A DNA stretch of 64,000 bases, from positions 70,709,681-70,773,680 of the forward strand of contig CM055315.2 of the NCBI GenBank assembly GCA_029255685.2, given 5' to 3'. Below are positions 38,044 to 49,795 of this stretch, one piece after another. Origin of the DNA: Silene conica (lineage: Eukaryota > Streptophyta > Magnoliopsida > Caryophyllales > Caryophyllaceae). Numbering within the stretch: position 1 is the first letter of the stretch; the number at the start of each line of letters is the position of its first letter. The notes under the pieces were generated by a model, which ran no database searches, was not told the DNA's origin, and saw only the letters and a list, made by a program, of their open reading frames with translations. A program made the translations under genes and the position numbers.

Positions 38044-38589
38044 TCTACATTTCCCTTCTTTTTGTCTTTTCTGTCGGCTGTGTATGACTGTAAAAATGGG
38101 GAGGATAAAGATACTGTCATGGGCATCAATATTAAGATGATGCATCCGGCAGTGATATACCATCATGATGACTGAATGTAGACCCGAAAGTGGCTAGTAA
38201 TTGTAACAGAATGTACATTTGTAAATTGTAACTAACTATACACAATAACACAAAGATCTGGGAGAAGGCACTCCCATTCTGCTTACTGTGAAATTGAGTC
38301 ACCAATACCAGGTTTCTCAAAGTTCAATTTTTGATATCTTCGTGCTGTAATGAGCGTCTTATCGGCTTTTCAAAAAGCTATGTACCTTTTCGAGTGTATC
38401 CACTGGAGGAGATGGGTTCTAGTTTGTGGCCCGTCTTCGCAACTACTTATATAGTTGTATAGACGGGACTCCGGACCCATGGGAACAGATGACGGATCAC
38501 ATATTCTACAATTTGCAGATGCACTACCAGGCAGCAGGAGCAAACAAAGTTTTCATAACACCATCTTTTATTGTGATGTTTCCAGACAC
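38044..38589 (+). other. 3' flank of the beta-glucosidase gene
   Basis: Holds the 3' UTR, rich in TTGTAACAG / TGTAAATTGTAACT. A plus-strand ORF (38426 on, running into the LINE) lacks known motifs and is not called as a gene. Confidence 0.5.
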
Positions 38590-38603
38590 AAACTATACAA
38601 CAC
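38590..38603 (+). repeat. LINE target site duplication, left (14 bp)
   Basis: AAACTATACAACAC, identical to 46855-46868 after the poly(A). Confidence 0.9.
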
Positions 38604-39090
38604 GGAGCTTTCTCTCTCTTATTTTAGAGAGCTTTTTTCTCTCTCTATACGAGAGCCCTTTCTCCAATCACAAAAAATTTTAAAAAAACTTTCACAATAC
38701 AAACCTTTCACATCCACTAATTGTAATCATTACAATATTATTAACTCTTACTCACGCCTTTTCCTTACATTGGCTGAGCTCTTTGTTCAAGAAGCACGTT
38801 GGTATCTCGAGATTTACTCTGACATCTCTGGGATTTAATGATTGCTTCTGATGCGTTTTAATAGGGTTTTTCTGTGCTGCCTTGGGGCTGAGGCCTCTTC
38901 TCCAATCTCGGGTGGTTGAGTGTTGACAAACTCTGAATTAACCTACTTTAAACATTAGGGTTTCAAGAGTTGCTTCATTTGCCCTGGAGTATATATATGT
39001 TGTGAAGGGGAGTTCCTTTCTCATCATCTTTTCTGTACCTTTTCTTTTCTTTTAACGGTTGTTGTTTCTATTTTCTGTTTTTTCTTCTTA

Positions 39091-41625
39091 ATGGCGTCTA
39101 GACAGCCTTCTGGTAGTAGGAATAATTTGCATGCAGACAACAATGGTGATTTCGGACAAAACTTCAATCATGAAGATTCAAACTACTTCTATCAAACGAA
39201 TTCAAGAGGAGATTATCATCATTCTTATCCGAATGCGGAGTTCTCACCAAATAATCCGGAACACGTACATGCATGGAGGTTTCCTCGCTCTGGACCGGTT
39301 TTTAGTCTTGATCCAAATACTTTAGGGAAGTCTAGAGAATTTTGGAACTGTTGTGTACTTGGGTTTCTCGTCGATTACCGTGTTTTCAAGATTGAAAAGC
39401 TTCAACATACTATTGCAACCAAATGGAAGACTAGGGGAAAGATTGAAGTTCTGAAATTAGGAGACTTATATGCTCTTCATTGCGAAAATAGGGAGGATCA
39501 GGAAGAGCTTCTCAAGAAAACCTATACTACCTTCTTTGGAGCCTTCATGGTCTTCTCAAAATGGTTTCCGGATAGTGTTCCAAGAACTATCAGATTTCCT
39601 TATGCGGAGGTATGGGTTCGTATTTGTGGATTGTCGTTCGAGTATTTAACTCATGAAGTTGCTAACATTGCTGGACATCTCCTAAGTAATCATTATGAAG
39701 TGGAACCTTTCGCCATCACACCACCTAAGGATTATCTACGGGTTAAAGCAAGAATTATGCTTAATGAGCCACTTGCACCGGGTTTCTTTCTTTCGATGGA
39801 TAGTGGCTTCTTACTCTGGATTCAATTCCGTTATGAAGACGTATTCAAGTATTGTATACGTTGTGGTAAAATTGGTCATGTAAGTTCATGTTGTAGGGAG
39901 AATATTACCACTATTGTTTCAAGTGTTAATGGACAACTCGACAAGGCTCAAGGTAAGGGATTTGTGGTATTCCAAGCAACAAGCAACCACACAATGTTCA
40001 ATTTAGATCTGAGGGCAACACCCTCAACTACAAAGTTTCTGTCTTCAATTCGAAAGTAAGATTGGGGGTGGCTCGTGAAAATGATGGTCTTTCTGATAAT
40101 GATATGGAGGAGGAATTGATGGTGGACTTCGGTATTGGCACTACTCCGGGGGACGAGTTTATCCGGGGATGAGGTTTAGTTTAACGGCTCAACCGTTTGC
40201 AGGACCGGTCATTTTTAATGTTGGTTATGAACGACTTGAGAATGACTTTGAAGGAATGCAGGGAGTTATGGAGGCTAATGATAATGTAGCCATGCAAACT
40301 GAAGAGGCTCATAATAATGAGATGCATAATGATCATGGTAATACGAATGAGGTGTTACCTTCTCAAGAGGAGCAGATGGGACCTGAGAATGCTATTCCTT
40401 CGTTTGAACCAGGTATTCCTGTGCCCTTGGACAATGTTGATTTTATTAATAGTATGCATGCAGGGGGTGGTGGGGGATATATCTTTGGTGGGAGTTATGG
40501 GAATACGGCTGGTGTACACTACATGCAATCTGCTGCTGCACATCATCTACCAAATCAAGCATCAGATGACCCATATGCTTTATATGTCAATTATGATGGA
40601 GTTGTTAGCTCTGAGGGAGTGGACAGGGATTCCTATATTCAGGAGGCTATTCTTAACCGTGTCAAAAGTGACTTTAATTGGGCGCGGCTTGATGACGAAA
40701 ACAGAGGCTATCGTCAAACGTTTGAATCACCACCTTCTGGTTTACCTGTGGTCCATTACTATGAGTTGTACGGTGATGCTAATGGTGCTCAAAATATGGC
40801 TAACAATGAGTGTGGTGCCATGGATGCTAATAACACTGGTCTGAATGGGAATACTGATCTCATTATTAATATTGAAGACTCGTCATCTTCGGATTACACA
40901 ACTCCAGATGAACCTTATACAAGTCCTGACACAATGGAGAAGGACAGGGACTCAAGTGATGCTTCGTCTGACTTACGGTCGTTGAATATGGGTGATCATG
41001 AAACTGTCAATACTACTCTCTCACTGAGGGTTGATTATGGTAAGGATAAAATGTTTTTTGAGGGAGAAACTAGTACCAAATTCTCGTGTAAAAAGCTGAT
41101 GAATGTTGCTGATGATGCTGGAGCTTTTAATCCGAGTTTATATGAAGCAGAAGTTCAATTTTCCACCAACTGGGGTGAGGGAAATAATCTAGGGGGGGCA
41201 GATCTAATGCTTTACCTTCTGAAGTTGTTCTGCAGGAAACAAAAGCTGCGTCGGCACCAGCGGTTCTGCAGCCATCTATTGTTGTTATGGTGGAGACAGA
41301 GCTGGGAGGGACCTTCAACGTGGTGACTGACTCAAATTTGCCTTTTAAAAAACGTAAATGCCGCTCTGATACTTCTGAGGTGAAGGTGCCTGCTGCTAGT
41401 GTGATTAATATTGGATATACGAAGTCGTACCTGTTGCAGCTTTCTAAGAAAATGAAGGTTGATTCATATAATGGAACTTGGGAGAAGATGGAACAGGCAA
41501 ACAATGGTTTTCGTATGAATGTCGCAGACATGGATTGCAGTGATTCAAGTGAGTCGTCGGTTAGGGGCGGTGCTATGAAGGGATTTGCGGAGGTTGGCCC
41601 GATGCAACCTCCTCCTCAGCCATGA
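39091..41625 (+). pseudogene. LINE ORF1 (gag-like RNA-binding protein), frameshifted
   Basis: ATG at 39091 opens an ORF1 of the plant L1 type. It has an N-terminal DUF4283-like domain (EFWNCCVLGFLVDYRVF, then FPYAEVWVRICGL and PPKDYLRVKARI) and a CCHC knuckle CIRCGKIGHVSSCC (about 263-276). A long acidic, Asn/Ser-rich tail ends with a basic PFKKRKCRSD patch. The frame is broken near 39970-40010, near 40155 (GGGG run) and in the G7 run at about 41191-41197. The reading resumes in other frames to the stop at 41623-41625, which overlaps the ORF2 start as ATGA. Confidence 0.85.
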
Positions 41626-44353
41626 GAGTCTTAGGATGGAATTGTAGGGGCCTCAACGATACGCTATCCCCTATTATTCCAAAATTAAGAGCGTTGGAAT
41701 CGGATGTTAATGTTTCTTGTCTTTTTTTGTCGGAGACTAAATGTAATGTGACTAATGTAGCAAGGTTTTGTAAGAGGATGGGTTTTGTCAACTATGTAGG
41801 TTTTGATGCCGATGGTAGCTCCGGGGGGCTCTGGTGTGGGTGGCGGGCTAATATCCGAATGTCGCTGCTCTACTCTTGTAAAAATTTCATGATCATCTTG
41901 AATAATGACAATGTCGAGTTACCATGGTACTTAGTGTGTTTTTATGGTGAACCAGACATCTCACGACGTGAGGAGGTTTTTGAGTATTTAGGCGTATGGA
42001 TTAATGGTTTAGTGCATCCTATTGTCATTTTTGGCGACTTCAATCAAATCGAATACACAAGTGATAAATATAGCACGAGGAAAGAAACTATTGCGGGATC
42101 CTTATCGTTCCATAATTGGAGAATTGTTCATGAGTTAGTGGACATTCCTTTCAAAGGCCCCAAGTTTACTTGGAGCAATAATAGGAAGGGATTTAAAAGA
42201 GTTTTTGAAAGGCTTGATAGGGGTTATGGATCGAAGTTCTGGTTTTCGCTTTTTCCGGAATCGGGTATTATTCATTATCCAATTCAAATTTCTGATCACG
42301 CACCGATTATTCTTGATTTAGCTCTTGTCAAGAACTCGAATGCCAAACTTTATAAAGTGGATGCGTGGTGTCTTGATAATCCGGAATGTCGTTCTCTTAT
42401 TAATTGCTCTTGGAATAAGGAAGTTAATGGGAGCCCCTCCTTTAAGTTACTTAGGAAACTCTCTAATACTCGTAGTGTTATTAAGAAGTGGTGCTTAACA
42501 AAAGGGGCGATTGGAATGCTAAGTGGCACACCTTTGATGAGGCTCTGATTAAAAAACTTGATATGAGCCTTGAGAAGGGAGATTTCGAGGAATTTGACTC
42601 AGCAAATAAGGATGTATCTGACTTTGCTAGGGCTGTAAGTTTGTATTGGAAACAACAGACAAAAATAAATTGGTCTATTGATGGTGATACGTGCATAACG
42701 TTCTCTTTCAATTGGGTCAAAGGGAAAGCAGGTCGAAATTTTATTCTTGGCGTTAAAGATAATTGTGGGGAATGGATCTACGATCCTGGTCATGTTGCTG
42801 ATAATTTCAGAAATAATTTTTTCTCACTTTTCTGCCCTAATGTGAATGAGGATAGGTATGGAGGAAGTCATACGGATACGGAGAACTTTTCAGATGATAG
42901 TGCTAATGAGCCTTATGGTAACTTTTTCGCTAACATCAAGAGAAGAGTTAAACCGGATGATGCGGATTTCCTTCTTCAGCCCTTTACTCGTAAGGAAGTC
43001 AGGAGCGCGGTTTTTCAATTAAGTGCGCTTAAATCCCCTGGGCCTGATGGATTTCCGGCAATTTTCTTCCACAAGTACTGGTATACTGTTAAAAATGATG
43101 TTTCAAAGGCTGTTCTTGATATCCTTAACGAAGGACAAAGTCCGGCTGCGTTCAATCGTACTTTCATTACCCTAATTCCAAAAAATGGCAGCCCCGAGAA
43201 AGTTGAGGATTATCGCCATATCAGCTTGTGCACTGTTATTATGAAGATGGTTACCAACTGTATCAACAATAGGCTGACTCGGATTTTGGGTTATTTGGTG
43301 AGAGAATTTCAGAATGCTTTTGTTAAAGGTAGACATATCACAGATAATATTCTCCTTGCTCATGAACTTTTTCATGATATTAACAATCATAGGATTGGGA
43401 GAACGGGTAAATTCGCGTTTAAAGCCGATATGAGCAAAGCATATGACAGAATTCGTTGGCCTTTTCTAAAAAAGACTTTGAAGGCTTTTGGTTTCCCTGA
43501 TAGATTCATCGATCTTATTATGTCATGTGTTACTTCTGTCTCTTATGAGCTTCTTTTTAATAGGGCACCTCTCAAGAAATTTACTCCATGTCAAGGCATC
43601 CGGCAGGGAGACCCGTTTTCCCCATTACTCTTTATTCTCTGTATGGAAGTTTTATCTCAGAAAATCCAAAGTGCTTGTGAGGATGGAGGTATTTATGGTA
43701 TATCTCTGTCACGCGATTTTCCGCCAATATCTCACCTTTTTTTTTTGCAGATGATTCGATTTTTTTTCCTTAAGGATAAGGGAGATTCTTTTAACACCCT
43801 GATGAGGATCATGGATCTCTTTTGTAGTTTATCATGGCAAGTTATAAATGATGATAAGTCAGGTATGATTTTTAGTCCTAATTTCACGCTGAGACGAATG
43901 CAGGAAGGATTAACAACTTTGAGGGTCAGAAATAACAAAGGTATTGGAAAATATTTGGGCATTGATACGTATTTTTTTAAGTCTAAAAAGGAGATCTTTA
44001 ATGAGATTGTGGAAAGGGTTAAAAAACGGTTGGCTTCTTGGAATGAGATCTTTCTCTCCTCGACAGGTCGCTTAACTCTGATTTCTTCTGTTCTGTCCAC
44101 CTTATCTAATTTCGTTCTATCGGTTTTTAAAATCCCGATAAGTGTGACACGTAAAGTTGATGCTTTACTGTCACAGTTCTGGTGGGCTGGTTTGAAATCA
44201 GGGAATGTTATACACTGGACGAGTAGATTGTTCACAAGCCTGCCAAAATCAGAAGGTGGCCTGGGGATTATGAACATTACTTGTATGAACAAGGCTCTGT
44301 TAGGAAAAGTTGGATGGAAAATAATCTCGGAGAGGGATTCTATGAATAGTAAG
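41622..44353 (+). pseudogene. LINE ORF2, endonuclease and reverse transcriptase part
   Basis: The ATG at 41622 opens the apurinic-type endonuclease: WNCRGLN, FLSETKCN, IFGDFNQIEY and ISDHAPIILD. A frameshift near 42485 moves to the RT frame with SALKSPGPDGFPAIFFHKYW, AFVKGRHITDNILLAHELFH, FKADMSKAYDRIRWPF (first catalytic Asp) and CQGIRQGDPFSPLLFIL. The FADD catalytic box at about 43744-43760 is out of frame, because T-run indels before and after it shift the reading (the open frame gives LQMIRFFF). The region is cut at 44353 by the solo LTR. Confidence 0.9.
44349..44353 (+). repeat. 5-bp target duplication of the solo LTR in the LINE, left
   Basis: GTAAG, repeated at 45348-45352. Confidence 0.88.
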
Positions 44354-45347
44354 TGTTGGGGCTGGTGTCCTTGACAATTAAGTACAATGACTTATTAAAT
44401 CTCTTTAAGGATCACAAGGGCATACTTCAGTATTATTACCAGTTGATCCACGTTTATCAATAACGGTTGGCTTGCTAGATAAGGTTGACGTTATTGTCAT
44501 ACAGATGGCGGTGATCAACTGGTCCCTATACGTCACACCTATAGGACACGTTTGAGAGATGTGAAAGTATGAAAATACAGTCACATTTATGCCGAATATG
44601 ACTAAACAGTTAGTCAGAGGTATTGACTATTAAATGAGTCAATAAGATGTTGAGATTATTATTTAATACGGATTAAATAATTTTAGCTAATACGGATTAC
44701 ATGATTAATTCGTAAATTAAATATAAACGGTTATATTTAATTAAACATTGTATTCGCGAATTAATATAAACTGTTATATTAACTTGGGTAATTATACAAC
44801 ATCGTTTTTTATCAGACCATTATTAATATATCGACTGTATTAATATCTGATAACATGTTACGATTTATAAATATAACCCGCGAATAAATTTTAGCTAATT
44901 GGGTCGAATCACGAATTAGAATAAGGTAAGAGTGGAAAGCCCACTCCTACCCTATTCGAAATTTTCGGCCAAGAGCTACATAAGGAGGAGGACTCTCCTT
45001 ATGTTAGACGACTCTTGTTTGACTGTAAAACAAATCTCAAAGAAAATTAGGGTTTTGAGAGCACTCTTCTCCCAAAACCTCAGATCTCACATCTAAAACC
45101 TCAATAGCTCTCCCTATATTGCAAGGCAGTTGGAGAGGATTTCTAGCACTCGCGGGATCGTCTCAATCTAAGTCTTGGGTGCAAGTTATAGGAGGGAATT
45201 TGTGTTAATTCATGTTCTTAGGCCTTTCGCACAAGGACTAAAGGTTGTACTCTATTCATGTTTTATTTATCTTATGACTATAATCACAACTGTAATTTTC
45301 ATTATAATCCTGCAAGTTTAGGGCGAATACATGCTTTATTCCCTACA
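44354..45347 (+). mobile_element. Solo LTR of the 20751-29360 Copia family
   Basis: 994 bp, starting TGTTGGGGCTGGTGTCC and ending TTATTCCCTACA, flanked by GTAAG duplications. It is highly similar, with scattered substitutions, to the two 997-bp LTRs but in the opposite orientation. No internal region remains, so it arose by LTR-LTR recombination after insertion into the LINE. More diverged than the LTR pair, hence an older insertion. Confidence 0.93.
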
Positions 45348-46828
45348 GTAAGGTCTTTTATCACAATTTTTTTAAGCAAAATATGGTGCCTTCTGAAGAA
45401 AACTTGAAAAAAGGATATAACTGCTCTTGGGGATGGCGCAGCATCAAGGTGGGTTTGGATGTTATTCTGCTGGTGTAGGATGGAATTTTCGACATGATTC
45501 TAGGCTTAATATTTGGGATGTTGGTTGGGTCAATGGTTAGATACCAAAGCTTTTGAGCTGTGACGGTTTTCCGGTGCCTTCCTATTTTAAAAATTTGGTG
45601 ATTTCGGATCTTATTAAACATGATAATAAGTGGGATACGCAACTTATTTCGTGTTTCTTTGATGATGAATGGGTACGGAAAATTACTGCTATCCCTATTT
45701 GTGTGAATGTTAGTAATGACTCACCTTTCTGGAAGCTCTGTAGTGATGGATCTTACTCTGTTAAATCTGGATATGGTTTATGCTTCAGGAATCTTTATGA
45801 CAAACTCTCTACCACTAAGGATAACACACGTGTTAATGAAAGTGTTAGATCCTTCTGTAGAAAAAGACTGTGGCGTCTTCCAGGACCTAATAAGTGGAAG
45901 ACCTTTCTATGGCGCATCTTAACTGGTTCGTTATCTGTGGGACATGAATTTGGTAAACGAGGGCTGAATTTGGATACTTCATGTTGTTTATGTCAGAATC
46001 TGGATGAGATCGAGACGACTGAGCATTTATTTAGGGATTGTTGGTTTGCTAGAAGAATTTGGGCATCGTCGTCTTTAGGGATTCGTGCTGATAATGACGA
46101 GTTTATTTCTCTTAATTCTTGGATTACTAATTGGCTTTACTTTTTTCATAATAAGGATAATGCGGAAGAAAACTCTGTTAGGTTTATTGCGATTTTGTGG
46201 ACCTTATGGCTAGTGAGGAATGATGTTGTGTTCAACAGGAATTTCTGCAGGGAAGAAGGTTTTTTTAAGATTCTTTCCGAGAATGTGAATAGTGCTCTTA
46301 ATGCTGAAATGCTTATGAAGGATCTGCAGGGCATCCGTTTATCTTCTGAGGCTAATGAGGAGCTTGATTCTATGTCTATGGCTGCTTTGAAAAATTTTAT
46401 GCCTTGTTTTTTGATTGGCAGTAAGTCTTCTTGTAGGGGCTTCAGAATCAAGGTTGATGCCAGTTGGTATGAGACGAGCTTTGCTTCTGCAGGATGGATT
46501 GTCTATGATCCTGGAGGCATTGTCATTGATAGATGCTCAGTTCGCTTCCTGGCTGAGTCGGCTATCCATGCGGAAACATGGGCTATAAGACACGTGCTGC
46601 AGTGGGCTATTGCAAAAAGGGATCAAGCACCTTGACGTTTCCTCGGATTGCATGCAGAGCCTATCTCAAATACTAGGACTAGAAAGAATGTTTCATTCGG
46701 TTATGGGCTTGATCAAGGACATTGAAGCTTCCGCTCTTTCCTTTCATTGTTTAAGTTTTAGTTTTATTCCGAGGCACTTGAACCAGGTCACTCATAATCT
46801 GGCAAAAAGTGCTTTTTCGGATGTTTAG
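45348..46828 (+). pseudogene. LINE ORF2, C-terminal zinc-binding and RNase H part
   Basis: Continues ORF2 after the solo LTR: WRILTGSLSVGHEFGKRGL, CCLCQNLDEIETTEHLFRDC (zf-RVT, Cys and His ligands), IDRCSVRFLAESAIHAE and the RNase H opening KVDASWYETSF. Frameshifts occur near 45440-45550 and near 46615, after which the frame ends with FIPRHLNQVTHNLAK and the stop at 46826-46828. Confidence 0.88.
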
Positions 46829-46854
46829 TTTATACTCTCACTGTTGTAAAAAAA

Positions 46855-46868
46855 AAACTATACAACAC
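46855..46868 (+). repeat. LINE target site duplication, right (14 bp)
   Basis: AAACTATACAACAC following the poly(A) tract; its first A residues merge with the tail. Confidence 0.9.
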
Positions 46869-47536
46869 AACAAAAAGTTGGAAATCCTATATATTATTTC
46901 TGGGTGTTCCTAAATCCTAACCTTCTTTGTTTTTCCTCCCCATCAGTTAGTATCCCGTAATAGTGTAAAAAAGGGTCAGTAGTATCCCATATATACCTAT
47001 TAAACTTGCCAAACGGGAGGGATGCGAGCCGGGTAAATACGGTTTGGGTGTATTTCGGGCAACTAAAATACGTAAAGTTTATGTGTCTCTGCCCTGGCTT
47101 GGCTATAAATACATGTTGATTAATGTCTTTTTGTGTTAGTCTTAAAAACTTTTGAGCTACATTATTCTGAAATAAACCCGTATTTTGCCAACTCGAAATG
47201 TTTATGATATGTACAAAGTACTGTTTTGGAAAAAGTGGTATATAATAGAATAAATAAATAGGCGTTGATATTTTCATATAAACATATGATTATCATCAAA
47301 TTTGTGTGCACGACGAAAGCCAAAAAAAAGTTGATAAATAAATACAATTTTTATAAATTCGAGTCCTCGTAAGGAATTGTCAAAGCCAACAATCAAGTAA
47401 TACGATAAAATTATGTTACTTCATCAATTGTAACTTGTAAGCGTTGAATGCAAGACGCACGACCTATTAGAAATATAAATGGTGGGCGGCCATGTGGTTA
47501 CATTATAAATTTGAGGTGCCATAAATTCTCAAAAAC
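46869..47536. other. Spacer, no gene recognised
   Basis: Holds short ORFs without motifs and a TATA-like GCTATAAATAC at about 47102-47112, with nothing recognisable behind it. Confidence 0.55.
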
Positions 47537-47609
47537 GGGGATGTAGCTCAAATGGTAGAGCGCTCGCTTTGCATGCGAGAGGTACGGGGTTCGATCCCCC
47601 GCATCTCCA
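47537..47609 (+). tRNA. tRNA-Ala (anticodon UGC), nuclear
   Basis: 73 nt without intron. The acceptor stem GGGGATG pairs with CATCTCC and carries a G-U wobble at the third pair, the alanine identity element (G3:U70). The D-loop holds an A box (TAGCTCAAATGG). The anticodon arm CTCGC-TTTGCAT-GCGAG gives anticodon TGC. The T-arm holds a B box GGTTCGATCCC. A T-run (CTTTTT) follows at 47610 as Pol III terminator. The CCA is not encoded. Lack of an intron argues against a plastid copy, whose tRNA-Ala(UGC) is split. Confidence 0.97.
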
Positions 47610-48005
47610 CTTTTTAAAAACAATTTAGTTTTTCTTTTGCACACCGGTCTTGTTGATGGAAATATGCGAGTGTCTTTCTAGTTAATGAACCACTTAAGTA
47701 ACACAATTTTGTTTGTACAAGAATCCATAGAATTTGCAGAATACTCCAACAAGAGTGGGTATGGAATATAAATGGAGACCTAATTCATAAATATACCGTC
47801 TTCCTTGTGACGTATCATGAGTCGCCATTCACTTGCCCTTTCACTGCTTTCCTACTTGCTCCTTATGACAGGTCACAAGATTGTGCCGGAATAGTCGTGA
47901 TAAAGTATTCGATATGCTGGTTGTGCACTTTTTCACATTTGGTGGCGACTGGCGATGATAATAATTGGGAAACAAAGACAACAAATGACGGATCTTACGT
48001 TATTG
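47610..48005. other. Spacer, no gene recognised
   Basis: A 69-codon ORF at 47807-48016 runs into the hAT MITE and has no motif. The Pol III terminator of the tRNA is at the left edge. Confidence 0.5.
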
Positions 48006-48013
48006 CATGTCAT
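48006..48013 (+). repeat. 8-bp target duplication, left
   Basis: CATGTCAT, matches 48659-48666. Confidence 0.9.
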
Positions 48014-48658
48014 TAGGGATGGCAATGGGTAGGGTCTGGCAAGACCCGACCCGACCCGAAGTAAAAAATCTTAGACCTATACCCGACCCAGACCCTAAAG
48101 TGTCTAAAATTAATGGACCCATACTCGACCCTAATGGGTCTGGGTCCGGGTAGGGTCTACCCTAGGGTCCAATTTTCTTAACGAGTCATTCAATAAAATG
48201 TATCAAAATTCGAATTAAATTACAAAGTTTTGATTAAAGTATTACAAAGTCTTGGTTCGTTATTAGGATCATTACTCGTACCCGACCCTAAATTATATCA
48301 TTTACCGTACCCAAACTCATCATTTGCATCAATTTCCTCGTTATTCTTAATGGTTATTTAGATATGCGTATAGTATATTAATGATAATTATTAAGGATCA
48401 TCTGTTTGTGTGTATTATTTGGGTTATTGACGTTCGTATGTGTGTTTTTTGTTTTTATTTTTCTTTTTTTAATAAATATAAGGGTCTAAGGGTCGGGTAG
48501 GGTCCCAAGACCAAGACCCGGACCCGACCCGAAGTTTTTATATAAGACCCATACCCGACCCATACCCGAGTGGGTCTCAAAAATTCAGACCCATACCCGA
48601 CCCATTAGGGTCTGACCCTAAGGGTCTGGGTTGAGTACCCGACCCACTGCCATCCCTA
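48014..48658. mobile_element. hAT-type MITE (645 bp) with GGGTCGGGT repeats
   Basis: Terminal inverted repeats TAGGGATGGCAATGGGTAGGG and TAGGGATGGCAGTGGGTCGGG (the latter on the minus strand), flanked by an exact 8-bp duplication CATGTCAT, the hAT signature. Subterminal parts carry many copies of GACCCGACCC / GGGTCTGGG. No transposase. Confidence 0.92.
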
Positions 48659-48666
48659 CATGTCAT
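48659..48666 (+). repeat. 8-bp target duplication, right
   Basis: CATGTCAT, matches 48006-48013. Confidence 0.9.
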
Positions 48667-48694
48667 ACGATGCCATGTCATACCAATTTGCGGC

Positions 48695-48892
48695 TATTAA
48701 TAAGCCTCTCTTGTGACGGATATCTGTCACAAGATTGCGATCAAGTATTATCACTCGAGAAGATAAAACAAAACTAAAAGCGCTTAGAGAATAACAGATA
48801 CTAACTTTGTCTTTATCTATCAAAGTGAATAATATTTAACCCATCACGAGCTTGTGACGAATATTAACGTCATAAATGAGAATTTACGTCTA
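48695..48892. mobile_element. MITE, TTGTGACGGATA family
   Basis: Left CTCTTGTGACGGATATCTGT and right CGAGCTTGTGACGAATATTA with ATGAGAATTTACG form imperfect inverted repeats, related to the MITE at 58763-58957. Confidence 0.6.
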
Positions 48893-49224
48893 TTATTTGT
48901 CTCCGTCGTCTTCATCACAGTTTGCCGTTTAACCACGCCACTTCAATTTTATATCCACCTCCTCTACCAAGATTATGCTCACTTCCTTGTCTAACTAATT
49001 ATCAACTTTCTCAATAATTATTAATACACCCTATTACATTTCTCTTCAAATAAATTAATACTACTTCCTAAATCTTAATAATATTATATTTGTGTTACTC
49101 CGTATATGGGATAATAAATTTTATAAAATCAATAATGAGAAAGTCTAGCTAACTGTATGTATTACGAAATACTAATTAAGATTTTCATGAATACGCAAGG
49201 TGCTCTTATTTACTATCCTATACT

Positions 49225-49318
49225 AGTTTTAGGCTTTTAGCCTCCTGTATTTTTGCACGGGGCTGTAACCTATACTAATTTTAGGCTTTTAGCCTCCTGT
49301 ATTTTTGCACGGGGTTGT
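49225..49318 (-). mobile_element. Duplicated Helitron-like 3' ends
   Basis: A stretch of about 55 bp (CTATACTAGTTTTAGGCTTTTAGCCTCC and TGTATTTTTGCACGGGG) occurs twice in tandem, the second copy with one change in CTAG. On the minus strand each has a small hairpin GGCTAAAAGCC followed by CTAGT. Confidence 0.5.
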
Positions 49319-49369
49319 TTTAATAATATAAATTGATTATGATTCTTGTAATATCATTGATATTTGTAA

Positions 49370-49446
49370 ATTCAGAAGGGGGATTCGATCCTTAGACCTA
49401 TTGTTCACAACACCTCCGTCTTAACCACTAGACTAAGACATTTTCG
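49370..49446 (-). repeat. SINE head (tRNA-derived), minus strand
   Basis: On the minus strand: an A-box-like TAGTCTAGTGGTTAAGAC, then about 30 bases, then a B box GGATCGAATCC. Spacing is that of a Pol III promoter, but the stems do not form a tRNA, so a SINE 5' part is the best call. Confidence 0.55.
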
Positions 49447-49795
49447 GTAACTTGTGATGTTGTGTTGTAAATTAACTTAGTAAACTCTATTGTGGGTCCA
49501 CCACAAGTGACTAAAAAAAATAGAAGTTGGGTAGATACTAGATAACATGGATTTACCAGAACTATATTTGTAATTTGTAATTTAAAACTTTCAGATTTAA
49601 CCATTGTGAACTAACTAGTATTAATACTGGGAGTATTTATATGCATTTTAGCTGGTTTTATTATTTCTAAATTACTACAGAACTTAATTCTATCGAAGAA
49701 GCTAAGGTTATAGACATTGTCGTACATCATAGATTCATTGACCAACTTTTAAGCTAAGCGTCAAGTGTAAGGTGTTTCTGTTTTGTAGCTAATGA

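Larger units (their letters stand above)
38604..46854 (+). mobile_element. L1-type LINE, full length, inactivated, with nested solo LTR
   Basis: Starts GGAGCTTTCTCTCTC directly after the 14-bp duplication and ends in a poly(A) near 46848-46857. Order: 5' UTR (38604-39090), ORF1 with CCHC knuckle, ORF2 with endonuclease, RT, zinc-binding RT-linked region and RNase H. Without the 994-bp solo LTR and its 5-bp duplication it is about 7.25 kb. Several frameshifts make it inactive. A full 5' end with intact duplication is uncommon, as most LINE copies are 5'-truncated. Confidence 0.93.

Noticed and set aside
38426-38838. Overlapping plus-strand ORFs of 85 and 127 codons before the LINE ORF1
   Set aside because: They run across the exact LINE boundary at 38604, so they join unrelated DNA; no motif.
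47537-47609. Plastid-derived tRNA-Ala(UGC)
   Set aside because: Plastid tRNA-Ala(UGC) has a long intron and rRNA neighbours. This copy is intronless and isolated, with a Pol III terminator.
48014-48658. Interstitial telomere-like array
   Set aside because: The repeats are GGGTC/GACCC, not TTTAGGG, and the stretch has hAT termini and an 8-bp duplication.
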